From: Dimorphilus gyrociliatus
Taxonomy: Eukaryota; Annelida; Polychaeta; Dinophilidae
Assembly: GCA_904063045.1 (NCBI GenBank)
Contig: CAJFCJ010000024.1
Span: 558,001-622,000 of the forward strand
Reading direction: 5' to 3'
DNA length: 64,000 bases
Below, in pieces: positions 1-11,781 of the stretch. Both the position numbers and the translations under genes were made by a program. Under the pieces are notes generated by a model, which was not told the DNA's origin, searched no databases, and worked only from the letters and a program-made list of their open reading frames with translations. How positions within the stretch are numbered: position 1 is the stretch's first letter; each line of letters opens with the position of its first letter.

Positions 1-2240
1 ACCTTGATTTTGTAAGTATAAATATGAATTAAAATTGAAATTTAAAATTTTTTAGCTATTCCTTTGATCATAAAGCAATTACTTTTCTAGTGCTAATTAG
101 ACGAAATGTAATAAATATCTACTGTTTTTAAAAAGAGGAAACTGGTATTGTTAATCGTTTATATTAAAAAAAAGAGAGAAAGAAGTAACAAATATTCCAG
201 ATGAAGAGAAGAATTCGGAATAAATTAACTATATAGGTGAGTATATATAATATCTTTGCGTTTAACTTACACCCTGGACAATTTTCTTCGATAATGGGTA
301 AATGGACATGTTAACTCGATAAACTAATGAAAAATGTAAATGTTACTTTTGTACGAAACGTTATTTAAACGATTTTCAATTAATAACGTACACTCTAGTA
401 ATATCTTAGAATTTAGTATAAATATATCATTGAGGGAATGGCTTTCTTTACTATGGCAGAGAATATACGATAACAGTGATGAGTAGAGCAGATAACAGAA
501 ACCGGAAGTTAGGGTAATGGTTCATTTTCTTAAAAAAAAGGAGAAATATTCTACTCGGCTAAAAATAGATGATCATTAGTTGTAAAGTGAAATCTTTTAA
601 ATCTAATTGGTTAATAAACAATACTTAAATATCAAAATACTTAAAGAGTGTAATTATATTTATTAAACATATCTGACCTATAATTTACTGACTGTTTTAT
701 ATTAATTACTATTATTTATAATTATTATATACAAGTCATATCGTAATGTTTAATTAAATTTATACAATGTTTTGTATATAATATTAATAGAATAAGTAAA
801 TTAATAAAGCAGTTCAACTAAACATTATAGCCTACTTGAAATTTTCTTTAATCACTAAATGACAACTATTAAAGAGAAATCTGTTTCCTGCCTGGGAAAT
901 AGAAATCAATATTCAAATTCATTAGGCCAATAGTCATCATTCGTTCATATAAACTATTAACAATCATTCCAAGTTTTATATTTTAACATTGACAATAAGC
1001 TTAATGTGTCAGTATATTTCAGTAAACGTTACCATTAAAAAACAATACACCCATTCAACTTTACTGTAAAATATTTAGCCTAAAATTTACATCACGCTTG
1101 TTCATACATTCTTTTGTTTCTTATTTGTTTCGACTTCTATCTGTATCTTTTATTCTTTTTCCCCTCACTTTGCTCTATTTTTTTTCTCTTGCAATGCCTT
1201 TTATCATTTATCTCAACGAATCTATCTGTAAATGATCTTCCTCTTATTTCATTGAAATAAGTCATTTAGACTCTTTTTATTCCAACAAACGTATATCTTC
1301 TTTGACAAATTATCCAATTTGTTATTAAGTGGAACAATTTAAAAGTATTATTATTTATTTATTCGTTGTCACTTTAATGAAACGAGATAGAAATATGTGT
1401 AGAATAGAACATCTAGGATATTTAGGTCAATATAAAAAGCAAAACTATGACAGCTTGGATCAATTAAATGAAAGGCTAGTGTACTAATGTAATTAGATTT
1501 TATATAATGAGCTAAACAAAAATATCGTAATGTTTGTTTAGTATTAAATATCGTTTATTAATTTTTTACTATTTAATTAATATTAAATAAATATTATTTA
1601 AATGGTAATTAATTAAATCATATTCTATCTTTTATTTATATCAAATTTATTAAATTTTTATGTAATATTATAAATTCACTATCGTTTAACGAAATTCTTT
1701 CGTAAACTCAACTGACCCATTTATTATTTCCCGTTCAAATTTTACGGATAACTCTCTACCCTCTAGTTTTCTAGGAAAGAATGAAATTAATTAACTAGTT
1801 TAGAAGAGTTTACTTTAAAAAGATAAAAATTATCTTCACTTTCCCTTCTTCTTCTATTTTCCCTAACTTAATTAAAATTAATTACTTAAACAGTATTATC
1901 TATCTCCTTTTCTCTTTATGTACGACGTGATAAGAAAATACAAACTATACACTATATACGCCTACAGTATATTCGTTGTACGAATATTAAATATTCAATT
2001 AGTAAAGTCTAATTTGGCAGTAATTTTAATTTCATGAAATTTCACTTCCAGTTATTGTAGTTTTCAAATTTAACAAAAACACACTAATTATTTATCGAAA
2101 GGTAAAATGGCATAAAGTTCATATACTGTAATCCTGAAACAAGAGGGAGCATCTAGAAAGATTAGCTTATATGGCGTCATCTAGCGGCAATGAGAATATA
2201 ATAATTGAATATTTGTTTATTAAGTCTTTTAATCTATTAT
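1..2240. other. Non-coding AT-rich stretch
   Basis: I see no credible exon, RNA gene or mobile element here. The sequence is AT-rich with short homopolymers and no open frame showing recognisable protein similarity on either strand. It is probably intergenic, or an intron of a gene lying off the left edge. Confidence 0.5.
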
Positions 2241-2249
2241 CTATAGTTA

Positions 2250-2839
2250 TACAGTCCTTACAAAAAATTAGCATAGTATTTAAGTTGTTATTCTCAGTAT
2301 AATTTCCCTTTTATTTTTAACGAAACTGTCAATTTTGTCAGCTTTTAAATAAACTGTTACACCCTTGTTGTGGCCTAACAAATTGTATTACCTAAACATA
2401 ATTGGCCTATCCAAAATTGTCTTTTTGTTTTCGTATCTTTGAGGAAGAATTTGAAAATTCAAGATTTTTTTGTTTTTTTTGATATTATGGGTCGTTTACC
2501 GGAAAGTGTTAGATAAAAATAGTAAACCATTTTTCAAGGTCTGATGCAAGTGTCAGAAAAGTCGCAAAAATTTTTAAATGTAGTCCAGCTACTGTTCAGA
2601 ACTTAAAGAACAAATTTGCGAAGTTTAGAACAGTAAAGGATTTGCCGAGGATTGGTAGACCAAAGCAAATTACAAGGAAAATGGAGTTACAGATTATTGA
2701 AACATATAGATTAAATCAAAATTGGACTGCTAGACAAATTTTACAAAATGCTGAATTGCCTATAAGCATATCAGTCTCAAGTATTAAGAAGATAATCTCC
2801 AAATACAAGCTTAATGACAGGAAAACTGTTAGAAATTAA
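2250..2839 (+). mobile_element. Tc1/mariner-family transposon remnant
   Basis: The span covers a degenerate transposase N-terminus (2487-2839) and a possible left terminus. A CAGT-containing stretch beginning TACAGTCCTTACAAAA at 2250, after a TA dinucleotide, resembles the ends of Tc1-like elements. I found no matching inverted copy downstream and no catalytic DDE/DDD domain follows the stop at 2839. The element is therefore truncated and cannot move itself. The terminus assignment is inference; the transposase similarity is stronger. Confidence 0.5.
2487..2839 (+). pseudogene. Degenerate Tc1/mariner transposase, helix-turn-helix N-terminus
   Basis: Translation starts MGRLPESVR at 2487. It loses frame by one base near 2513 and resumes as KIVNHFSRSDASVRKVAK, followed by SPATVQNLKNKF and GRPKQIT. 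This is the paired-like helix-turn-helix and GRPR-like hinge of Tc1-family transposases, which bind the element ends. A second helix-turn-helix follows (NWTARQILQNAELP... SIKKIISKY) up to a stop at 2837-2839. The catalytic domain is absent. The frameshift and truncation show it is a dead copy, although the downstream part is still open for 65 codons. Confidence 0.75.
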
Positions 2840-3330
2840 AAGTTTATTATATATATATATATGTATATTTATAAATGGCACATATTAATTTCTCACATAT
2901 TTGCAGACAAAAAACGTTGATATAAGATTAAACGGTCTATATAAAAAAAGAGAAGAAAAATGCTAAAAATGAAAATGTACAGGAAAAACACGTGTACTTT
3001 AGAAGACAACAATAAAAAGAGTTTATTTCTGTTGTAAATAACATTTAAAAAGTTGTTGTTTTGTTGTTGTTGTTGTTGTTTTTGCTTTCTTTACTTTTCT
3101 TAACAAAAAATGAAATAAGAGAATTATAGACAAATAAAAACAATATAGAAAGAGAATATTAAAGTTATCAATTTTTAAAATAAATAAACAAAAGATAATA
3201 TTTTTTCGGTACGGACTTGTGATATCATTTTTTGTCAAGTTATCTTTATCTTCTTCTTCGCATTCAAGTTTTCAATTTTTAAAAATAGTTTTTTTTAATG
3301 CCTCTTTCTTTTCTACTGTTGTTCTTATTG
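2840..3330. other. Short spacer with TTG repeat, probable RASEF 3' UTR
   Basis: Contains a (TTG)n microsatellite at about 3052-3080. On the minus strand it should hold the 3' untranslated region of the RASEF gene, whose stop is at 3331. An AATAAA on the minus strand (TTTATT at 3022-3027) could be its polyadenylation signal. No coding exon is evident. Confidence 0.45.
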
Positions 3331-6300
3331 TTAGAATGAGCAACAATTTTTCTTTTGGTCTTTAACTTCACCAAGTTGCATACCTGCATTTTTTACTTGT
3401 AAATCTTCGTTTGCACATAATATCCTAAAAACAAATCAATACATTTAAGATATTTAAAATCATTTGATTTTGAAGTTTACCTTGATAATTCAGTGACAGC
3501 TTCTAAAACATTTGCGCCTGTTTTTGCACTAGTTTCCATAAATGATGCTTCTATCTCCTAATATTTATGAGAAAGTTTTGTTATCTTTTATCTTTTAATA
3601 GAAAGTATCAAGTTACCTTTGCTAATTTCCTACCATCTTCCGGAGTTACTGATAATTTGTTCATTTGTTTGACATCAGATTTGTTTGAACACAGCATTGT
3701 AGGCATTTTGTGAACTTCTTCAATTATATTTGCCCATTCTCTTACGCTTAGGAAAGAGTTTTCGAATGTACAATCATAGAGAAGTAAAACGCCATCTGCT
3801 CTTCTGAAATATGATTTTGCTACACTTCGGAATCTTTCCTGACCCGCTGTGTCCCATAGTTGTAAAACAACTAACTTATCATCTACTTCAATGACTTTTG
3901 TTTGAAAATCGACCCCTAAAGTCGAACTAAGATTGTTGACAAATTTATTTTTACATAGTCTCATAATGAAGCTGCTTTTTCCCACAGCGGCGTCACCGGC
4001 TAAGATTATTCGATACATTCTTTCCGGTTGAGCAGATGATGAAGATTTTACTAGACGCTTTAGGGAGTTTACTGCCCTTGACGAGGTAGTAACATTTGCG
4101 GGAGGTGTAACACTTTCTACTGCTGTTTCTTTTAGTTCTTCTACTTCCTCAGCTGTCCTTTCTAAAGGCATTTCAACTGGTGCCACTTCCGATTGTATGC
4201 TAACAGCTTCACTTTCTGATTCTATATCAACAACGTCTCGGAGAGTCGAATGACCGCTATCCAGATCATCTGGACCTTCCGCATCGATACTCTCATTACA
4301 TGGACTATTACCACAGTTTTGTTGCATCTGTTGTAGTTGTAGTTGTGCTTGTTGTTGAGGAATAGCAGCATTATTTTCAATTTGTTTAACTACTTTGTCA
4401 GTTACAGCTAAAGGAATGAGAGGCGGAGGAAAATAATCGCTGACGTGGGAACCTTTTCTGGCCGATACGCGGCGCTATAGAAATTCATATAAACTTTTAA
4501 GTTAAAGATAGGAAGTAAAATAACTATACTTACTGCACTTGGGCGGTGTGTCCTATTTCTCTCCAAAGTGCTCCTTAAATCATCATTGACGTCATGTAGC
4601 TTTTTATTGGCGTCACTTTTTATAAATAAATACATAAAGATTAATCGAGATATCTTGTATTTTATGAATTGCTTACTGCAGGAGGTGAATTTGTCTTGTG
4701 AGATTTTCCTGCTCCTTGATGTACTCCATTACTGAGTCCCTTTCACTAAGTTAAAGACTATTTTTAGATTCTTATTTTGACGATTAAAAACTTAATTTAT
4801 ACCTCTCTAATTCATAGCACTTTTCTTCGTATTTTTGCTTTATTTGGGTCATTTCTGACCTCAATAGAGCCAATTTTGTTTGGCAATCAGTGAGATTATT
4901 TTTCAAAAATCTGTTTTCACTTTTTAAATCTTCCATTTGTGATTTGAAATCGCCATTATCCTTCTCCTTTTTCCATTGCTCTTCAATTCTCTGTAAGCGT
5001 TTGACATTTGCTTGTAACTCAGTGATTTCGCTCTCCAGTGTAGTTTTTAATAACTCCTTCTCTTGTTCATGCTTTAAATGCTCATTCGAAATTATCCTAC
5101 TCTCTGCCTTAGAAACTTGATTTTCAATATCATCCTCTAATTGCCGCAGATGTTGTGAATGGGCATCTTTCTCCTGCTTAAAAGATCTTTCCAACCTCTC
5201 ATTTTCGCCACGACTCTGACTGATATCTTTTATAAAAGAAAGAACAATTTCCTCAAACTCTCTCAAAAGTTCTGGAAGTTGCGCTTCATGCAACTTTTGA
5301 TACATATCGCAAACTTGATCTTGACTATATGCCAATAATAAAAAACAATAAACAGTCATTAAACTCTCCACAAAATATTATATATTAAAAAAAATATGTT
5401 AATATAAGAATAAATCTAAAGAATAATCGATATTTGTGTTAAATCATTTATGAAAAGTTACTATTTTCATAATATATTTCAGTTAAACTATTGACTAATA
5501 TGTATATTTTATAAAAATAGAAATGACGTAGAAGAAACCTAGTTTTTGAAAAAATAACATTAGCTCTTTTTTTATTCATATAATATATATATATATACTG
5601 TATATATGTATTTCTGTATATATTCTGATATAGATTTTGGCAAAGAAAACAAATTGTAACGTTTTTTTTTTAATAATCAATAATTACATCCAAGTTGAAA
5701 ACTTTTGCAGATGTTGTTTGAAAATTTTCAGCTGTCGCATTTTTATCGAAAGTATATAAATGATTTACCTCTAAAACGATTTATTGTGACATAATATTGA
5801 TTAAATTCTACCCACTGTTTCGTTAAATTGTACAATATTTATTTAAACTTGGTTACTTTTGCTGATGATCTTTTTTTTTCATCTAGTTTAACAGTTTTCA
5901 TAAATTTGCATAATTTCTTAAATATTTAATAGACGTTTATTTGAGTTAGTATAATATTAAAATTTATATTAATTATTATAGTTCTTTTTTATCAATTAAA
6001 TAAATTCTTAAATGTTTATATTTTGTAAATACGAATGTTAGTGTTGCAATAATAATACGAAAAACTTACCATGTTAGCGTGGAAAAACTTTCATCCAAGT
6101 TCTCCATGAAATCGTCAGTATCCAGATCATTTTTTGAACACTGTGCTGCTGTATTTAATCCCTTTCTTTTTTCAAGGGCTTCATTCAAGTCGAAAAAGCT
6201 CTGCTGAAACTCGGATATGGATATTTTCCCATCTCCATCCTTATCCAATTCTTTGAAAACATCGCTTACTTCATCTCTTGTTAGGTTCTGACAAATACTA

Positions 6301-6383
6301 CTTAATTCCTTTTCGTCAATATAGCCAGAACCATCCAAATCGCAAGCATCGAATATCTGACCAATTCTCGTTGTGGCATCCAT
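3331..6383 (-). CDS. RASEF: RASEF-like (Rab45) EF-hand / coiled-coil / Rab GTPase, 7 coding exons
   Basis: Coding exons in transcript order are 6383-6070, 5324-4803, 4745-4677, 4615-4534, 4474-3617, 3557-3481 and 3424-3331. They sum to 2016 bp (671 aa) with consistent phases. Residues 1-104 carry two canonical EF-hand loops ([12 protein letters not shown] and [12 protein letters not shown]). Residues 105 to about 310 are coiled coil, rich in E, K, Q and L. A Ser/Glu-rich linker follows. The Rab domain starts near 482 with P-loop GDAAVGKS (489-496), switch II WDTAGQE (536-542), NKSD (593-596) and ETSAK (623-627). The C-terminus NCCSF supplies the cysteines for prenylation. Every guanine-nucleotide motif is intact, so an active, calcium-sensing vesicle-traffic GTPase is expected from the family. 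The start was chosen at MDATTRIG; an in-frame ATG 21 codons upstream (6446) is possible but its extension is hydrophobic and unlike the family. Confidence 0.93.
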
Positions 6384-7706
6384 GATTTTTCCAAATAGTT
6401 TGAATAGAGAAATATTTAACAAAATATGTAAATTAGGTTCGATCAAACTGCAGATGTTGCCAACGTTTGTACGTCATAACTTGGTCGTAGGCTTAGACTT
6501 TTTCCCAGAGTATATTGTTTACATATTGATTACGACCCGATGTATGGGGGTGCTAAAAGAGAAGGGACGGAAAGGGAAATTGATACAGCAAATGGATGGG
6601 CGGTTGATGTGTTAATGATAGCTTGATACAAATGTATTTATACAAATCATATAAAGTCGTATATTTGGTATAGCCTACTATGTAAAAACATGTGATTATT
6701 TCAAATACTATTTATAAACTAATACCAATATAATAAATGTTTTAAAATTTTACCCACTCCTCCCACCCCTTTTCCTGACAGTTTCCCATAAGTTTTAAAA
6801 TAACTGTTACACTGCTATATACATTTGCATAAATTTTTGTTTGTGCATTCGCAAATATATACTTTTTTACATTAGACCATAAAAAGCTGAAAGCTTCTTT
6901 AACTCTATTAAATTTGTGTTGTTCAGTTAGCCTATAAAATTTGTCATTAAGAATTTATCTTATTATCATTTGAATATTCTTATTTAATCGATATGCATAC
7001 AAAACATTTCAATCGAATATTCCTTATAAATATAAATTTAAGTTTATTATATCTTTTCAAAAGCAATATTTCTACTGCAAATACTTTTTTTTTACTATTT
7101 TTGCAGTGTTAGCAAAACAGTTTTATTTTCTTATTTGAAAAGTTATATACTCGATTTTCTTTGTTCTATTTACTTTTTCCTACTTAGGTTTTTAATTAAT
7201 TAGGTTAATTGGATTAAAGAGAAATTCTTCAGAAATAAAACAAAAGACAAGGCATAAAATAAAAAAAATAGAAATATTCCAGAAATTCCCATAGCTAATA
7301 AGGCGAATATGTATCTGGAGAGAAATTCAATCGTCTAAATTTAGCCCCAATTCGTTTCCATTCACATAACGACCCCTTTCATATTTTATTACTGTTCGAG
7401 GTGATAAATCGAGTAATATCGGTAAACTACAGCGCAGTCCTATAATTATCTATTATATTTTTATGTTCCAAATATTGGAAGTGTAAACAAAAGTATTACG
7501 CTTATATTTTTATAGGTCAGTCTTCGGTTCATGTTTATGAATGAAAAATTTAAACTTTAATAACAAAATTTTATATATTAAATTCATATTTAGGTTACAA
7601 AAAATATAAAAAAACTGTAATTTTAATATGGGGTTTAATGTGTTTATTACTATATTTATATTATGGAGGCGTTTTACTCTTCTTCTTCTTCTTCTCTAAT
7701 GTTTAA
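6384..7706. other. Intergenic spacer between RASEF and the LRR-Ig gene
   Basis: Holds the presumed RASEF promoter (just above 6383) and, further right, the 3' region of the LRR-Ig gene. A (TTC)n run sits at about 7677-7696. I found no exon or RNA gene. Confidence 0.45.
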
Positions 7707-9761
7707 TTAGTTTACGTCAATTGAAAAAATTATGCATACATGGAACAAAATAAGGCAATGTGATTCAAGACACAGTTTTGAAACTGAATTCTTAAAATAT
7801 TGTGTTACAGTCAGGGAGATTACTTGTGATGAACTGCCAACTAAATTTGATGCTGTACACGTATAAAAACCAGCGTCTTCCAATTGAACATTTCTAATGT
7901 TTAACTTTGAAATTGTTTTATGAACATTTGATCTCATTGTTGACGACATTATTTGGGCATTTGGTAGAGTCCATTCTATATAGGGTGGTGGATCCGATAT
8001 TCCTTGGCATTCTAGCGTAACATTTCCGTTTATAACAGATTGAACGTTGGATTTATATGCCTTCACACTTGGTGACGTGCATTTAAAATGACTAATGTTA
8101 ACGAGTTCAATATAATTTGTTATTGGAGTAGAACATTGAATTGAATTGGCCATTTCTATAAATAAAACATATATTTTTTTATTATTAACCAGCTAATTTG
8201 TTTCTATATTGTGTTTGTTCTTTAATTACTTTTTAATTAAAATAAAATATTTAAAGAATTACTTACTTGTTGTTGTTTGTAGCCATTTCTTAAAATTGAT
8301 TAATTGGCAATTACAATGTAATTTATTAAACTCCATAGAAAAATATTCTAAATTCTTTAATAATTCAATTTCGTATCTATCCAAAAATCTAATATTGTTT
8401 CTGTTAATTATCAGACTTTTAAGATTAGTTAAAGGTAAAAATTGGCTTAAAGTTGATAATGACGTATTCGATATAGATAAATAGTATACAACTTTCTGTA
8501 ATTCTTTTAGATGATCGTATCTAGCATTTCCCAAATCCGGATTATCGTCCAATATCAATTTTTCAACAACTGTATCCTTTAAAAAGTAGATTGATGTTAA
8601 TCCGGACGATGTTATGTTTAAGTATTTAAAGTAGAAATTAGCAAAGATAGTCTCATAGAAAATAAGTTTTCTATTAGATAAAGACCAGTCTAACCAATTA
8701 AGAGAATTTCTTAATTGTTCAAAAACACCATATGTTCTTAAAGAAGTATTAGATATAGATAGTCTTTCAATGTAGGTCGAATAGAATGTTTGATTGGATA
8801 TTAATGAAAAATTCTTGTTATTCGACAGATTTAGGAGGATTATATGGCACGAGTCGAAGGCATTGGGATGACTAGTCGATAAGATATTATTAGTTATATT
8901 AATCGATTGTAAACTAGTTATTTTCCAAGTAAAAAGAAAGGAACAGGAAAGACAGAGAGAAAAAGGGAATCTCCCGTTTAAAAAGAGCTATATATAGATA
9001 AATTCTTACAAGATAAACTTTATCCCTAAACTTTATACCTTATTAAGGTATAGAGATAAACTTGATTAATACGTTCTATAGAAAACTATAGATCAAATAG
9101 GAGTTAATTGATTTATTAGTAGAAGGTTCTTTACGATCCGGTAAGCTGATAGGTCTGGATCAACTTGTCCAAATAATAGAAAGTGGTGTAATGATTATAT
9201 CAAATTTTTTTGCGTTTAAATATAGTTATTTGCTTAAACAGAACGTATATTATTATTCCTATTGGCCCTGATTGAATTTTTACTTTAAAATAAATAGAGA
9301 TAAAAAAAAAGAGTTTGCTAAAGATCTATTTCTTATTTCCTTTTTAAATGAATCTCTTATTAATTTAACTTTATTTGATGTTCTTTTTCTTTTTACTTGG
9401 AAAGTCCAACGAAGGTCTCTGGTAATATTTCTCTTATAAAATTAAAACTCAGATCCAAGGTAACTAAATTTTGAAGATTTTCAAAGGCGTATCTTTCCAG
9501 ATAAGAAATTCGATTATATCGTAAGTCGATAGTAGTCAATTGACGGTATCTACCGAAAAGCTTGCCACGAATTATGTAGACGTCATTTCGTTGAAAATAG
9601 AAGGCGATAATTCGATAATGCAAATCCGTCGGTATCCGAGTTAGATTCGTTCGAACACAAGCTACTGTCAGATGAAAGCAACTGCAACCAGGAGGACAGA
9701 TATATCTGGTAGTTGATACTAGGATTGAGACCATGAGAACCAAAAACCTAACGATGAGCAT
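7707..9761 (-). CDS. Secreted or surface LRR-Ig protein, 3 exons
   Basis: Exons in transcript order are 9761-9397, 8913-8267 and 8155-7707, totalling 1461 bp (486 aa) with matching phases. A signal peptide (MLIVRFLVLMVSILVS) is followed by an LRRNT cysteine cap (CPPGCSCFHLTVACVR). Several leucine-rich repeats follow (LTTIDLRYNRISYLERYAF, LVTLDLSFNFI, LKSLIINRNNIRFLD), then an LRRCT cap (NKLHCNCQLINFKKWL) and one Ig domain. The Ig domain shows the paired cysteines and the DAGFYTC motif. The layout matches the LINGO/AMIGO/kekkon-type family of neuronal adhesion proteins and receptors, although the middle repeats are divergent. The C-terminus is short and mildly hydrophobic (CLILFHVCIIFS). It could be a GPI signal or a weak membrane anchor. 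Alternatively, splicing from a GTAACA just after the Ig strand (...ISLT) could add exons I cannot see. Confidence 0.85.
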
Positions 9762-11781
9762 TTTCTAAATTAACTTCTATACCATTTACTCAATGACATT
9801 CCTGCGCTCAATCTTTCTCACACTGACACACACACTCTCTATCGCTTTCAGCGCGTCCTCTTCTTTTAACAAAAATAAACCCAAGGGCGAGTGGAACCCT
9901 GTCCAAACTGGAAGGATTGAGATTAGCTTGAGAATGACCGGTGGCGCTGCGTGCGGGGGGATTTTTTTGTATTTTCTAAATCCTGCTAATACTGCTCTGT
10001 ATGAGCAAAAGGAAAAAGGAGGAGCGAAAGAGGAACGTGCTCTAGCAGGAAATACAAAGCTAAACAACGAATAACATTTACATTCCTGTATATTTCGGTT
10101 AGCTCTTCCTGATTGTTGAGAGGAAATGATACCTAATATAGCATTGATTGATATATTTCATTATTAATTAACTATATATAAACCTTATCTGCTTTTTTTG
10201 GCCTTAAAATAAATTAAGTTTATTTTCGTAGATGCACAATAAAGATACTTTTATTCATAACCCTAGCAAATCTAAGCCCCTTTAACGAGTGCCTTTTTAT
10301 TAACTTTTACGATGACATAATTCCCAGAGAGTTTTGGGAATAGCCTATAAAATCTTTCTCTCCCCCACCCCAATTCATAAAATACCCTATTTTAATCCTC
10401 TTTTTTTAAAAATAAATCCTTCTTACTTTCTGTCAATCCAGTCGAATCAGTTACATGAAAGGGAAAATTCTCTATTGAAAATTTTGGACATATTTTCTGC
10501 ATAGTGACTTTTTTTCTCTCTCGCTCTTTCTCTTTTTCTCTTTTTCTCTTGTCGTTTATGTAAATCTATATTCATTATATATATGTATATGTTTATGCCT
10601 ATTAGTGCCTCTTTATATATACAGTTCACTATGATATCTATATTTTAACACATTCATTTAATTTAAACAATAAATTTAGTTTCCGTTCTCAAGAAAAAGA
10701 AAAAATGTGTACTGTAGAAGGCCATAAACTCATCGAAACTCCTTAACATTTCTCCCATGGAGGGTTGTTCGTATAGAGGGCTTTACTGCCAAAAGAGGCC
10801 CTTTGAGAATTCGATGTAGATGCGATCATCAGATAGCTAACCAGTTCTATTTTTTATACTATAACATGAACAATAAATAAACCTCTTTAAAACTGGAGAA
10901 AAGATTCTCTAGTAAATGTCTAAGTTTCGAGCTCCTTACCCATACAAATATAATTTTAAATATCTTATTTAAATGAAAAATTAACTAATTATACTTATCA
11001 AAAGAACTTTTCAGTAGAAATATACTTACTGTAGTATATCCTCTACTTATCTATTAATCAATATAAATGGACTTTCTAAATGAAAAGAATTATCTGTTTC
11101 CTCATCAAAATCAGAATAAAGCAAATAATAGAAAGAGGAAGGTTATTCAACTTTTGTTGGCAAATAGTTTTACTATCCTGTGGTAGAGTTACATATTTTT
11201 TTTTTGTAAACAGTTCACGATCAGCCATAAAATATATTACAATGATATTAATATGCCTTTTGCAGATATGTATAAGATGCTTTCTGTGTCTATTTTATGT
11301 TCTACATATTTGAACTATAGATATACTGTATATATATACAATGTATTGTGTGTGTGACTTGAATTTCGCTTCTTTTCTTAAATAATTAATCTTGGTCTAC
11401 ATTTTTAATTAAAGTAACGAAATTCATGTTGTCTGTTGTCTCTAAGCATTTATTATTAATTACCAAGTTATTATTCTTTTTCGTTATTCATAGCTTTCTT
11501 TCTTTTGTTAGTTTAAATTATATTTTTAATATTATCCTGTAAATATATAAATTAAATCGAAAAGAGGAGACGATTGATAAAGATTATAGCAACAATTGCA
11601 TACATATATTATTAAAAAGTAAAGGAGAAACAATAATTTTTAATACAGAAACGCCATCTGTATGTCATTTATAGTGTCCCATCAATTCTAGAGAACTTGT
11701 TAAAGACAAGCAACAAAGAATGCTACGCTTTAATTTATTATTATATATATTTATAGATATTTAAGAAAGTGAAAGAAGTCA
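9762..11781. other. Intergenic spacer upstream of the LRR-Ig gene
   Basis: The first 300 bases are GC-richer than the surroundings and probably hold the LRR-Ig promoter, including a CTCF-like core at 9935-9950. Overlapping open frames on both strands at 9786-10074 have no recognisable domain and I take them as chance. The right end contains the 3' region of the neuropeptide-like gene, with a minus-strand AATAAA at 11734-11739. Confidence 0.45.
11734..11739 (-). promoter_or_regulatory. Probable polyadenylation signal of the neuropeptide-like gene
   Basis: An AATAAA hexamer on the minus strand lies about 45 bases after the stop at 11782. This agrees with exon 2 being the last exon. Confidence 0.45.

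Noticed and set aside
9786-10074. Two overlapping 93-codon open frames on opposite strands
   Set aside because: No domain, no splice context, and reverse-complement overlap in a GC-richer promoter-like patch. Chance openness is more likely.
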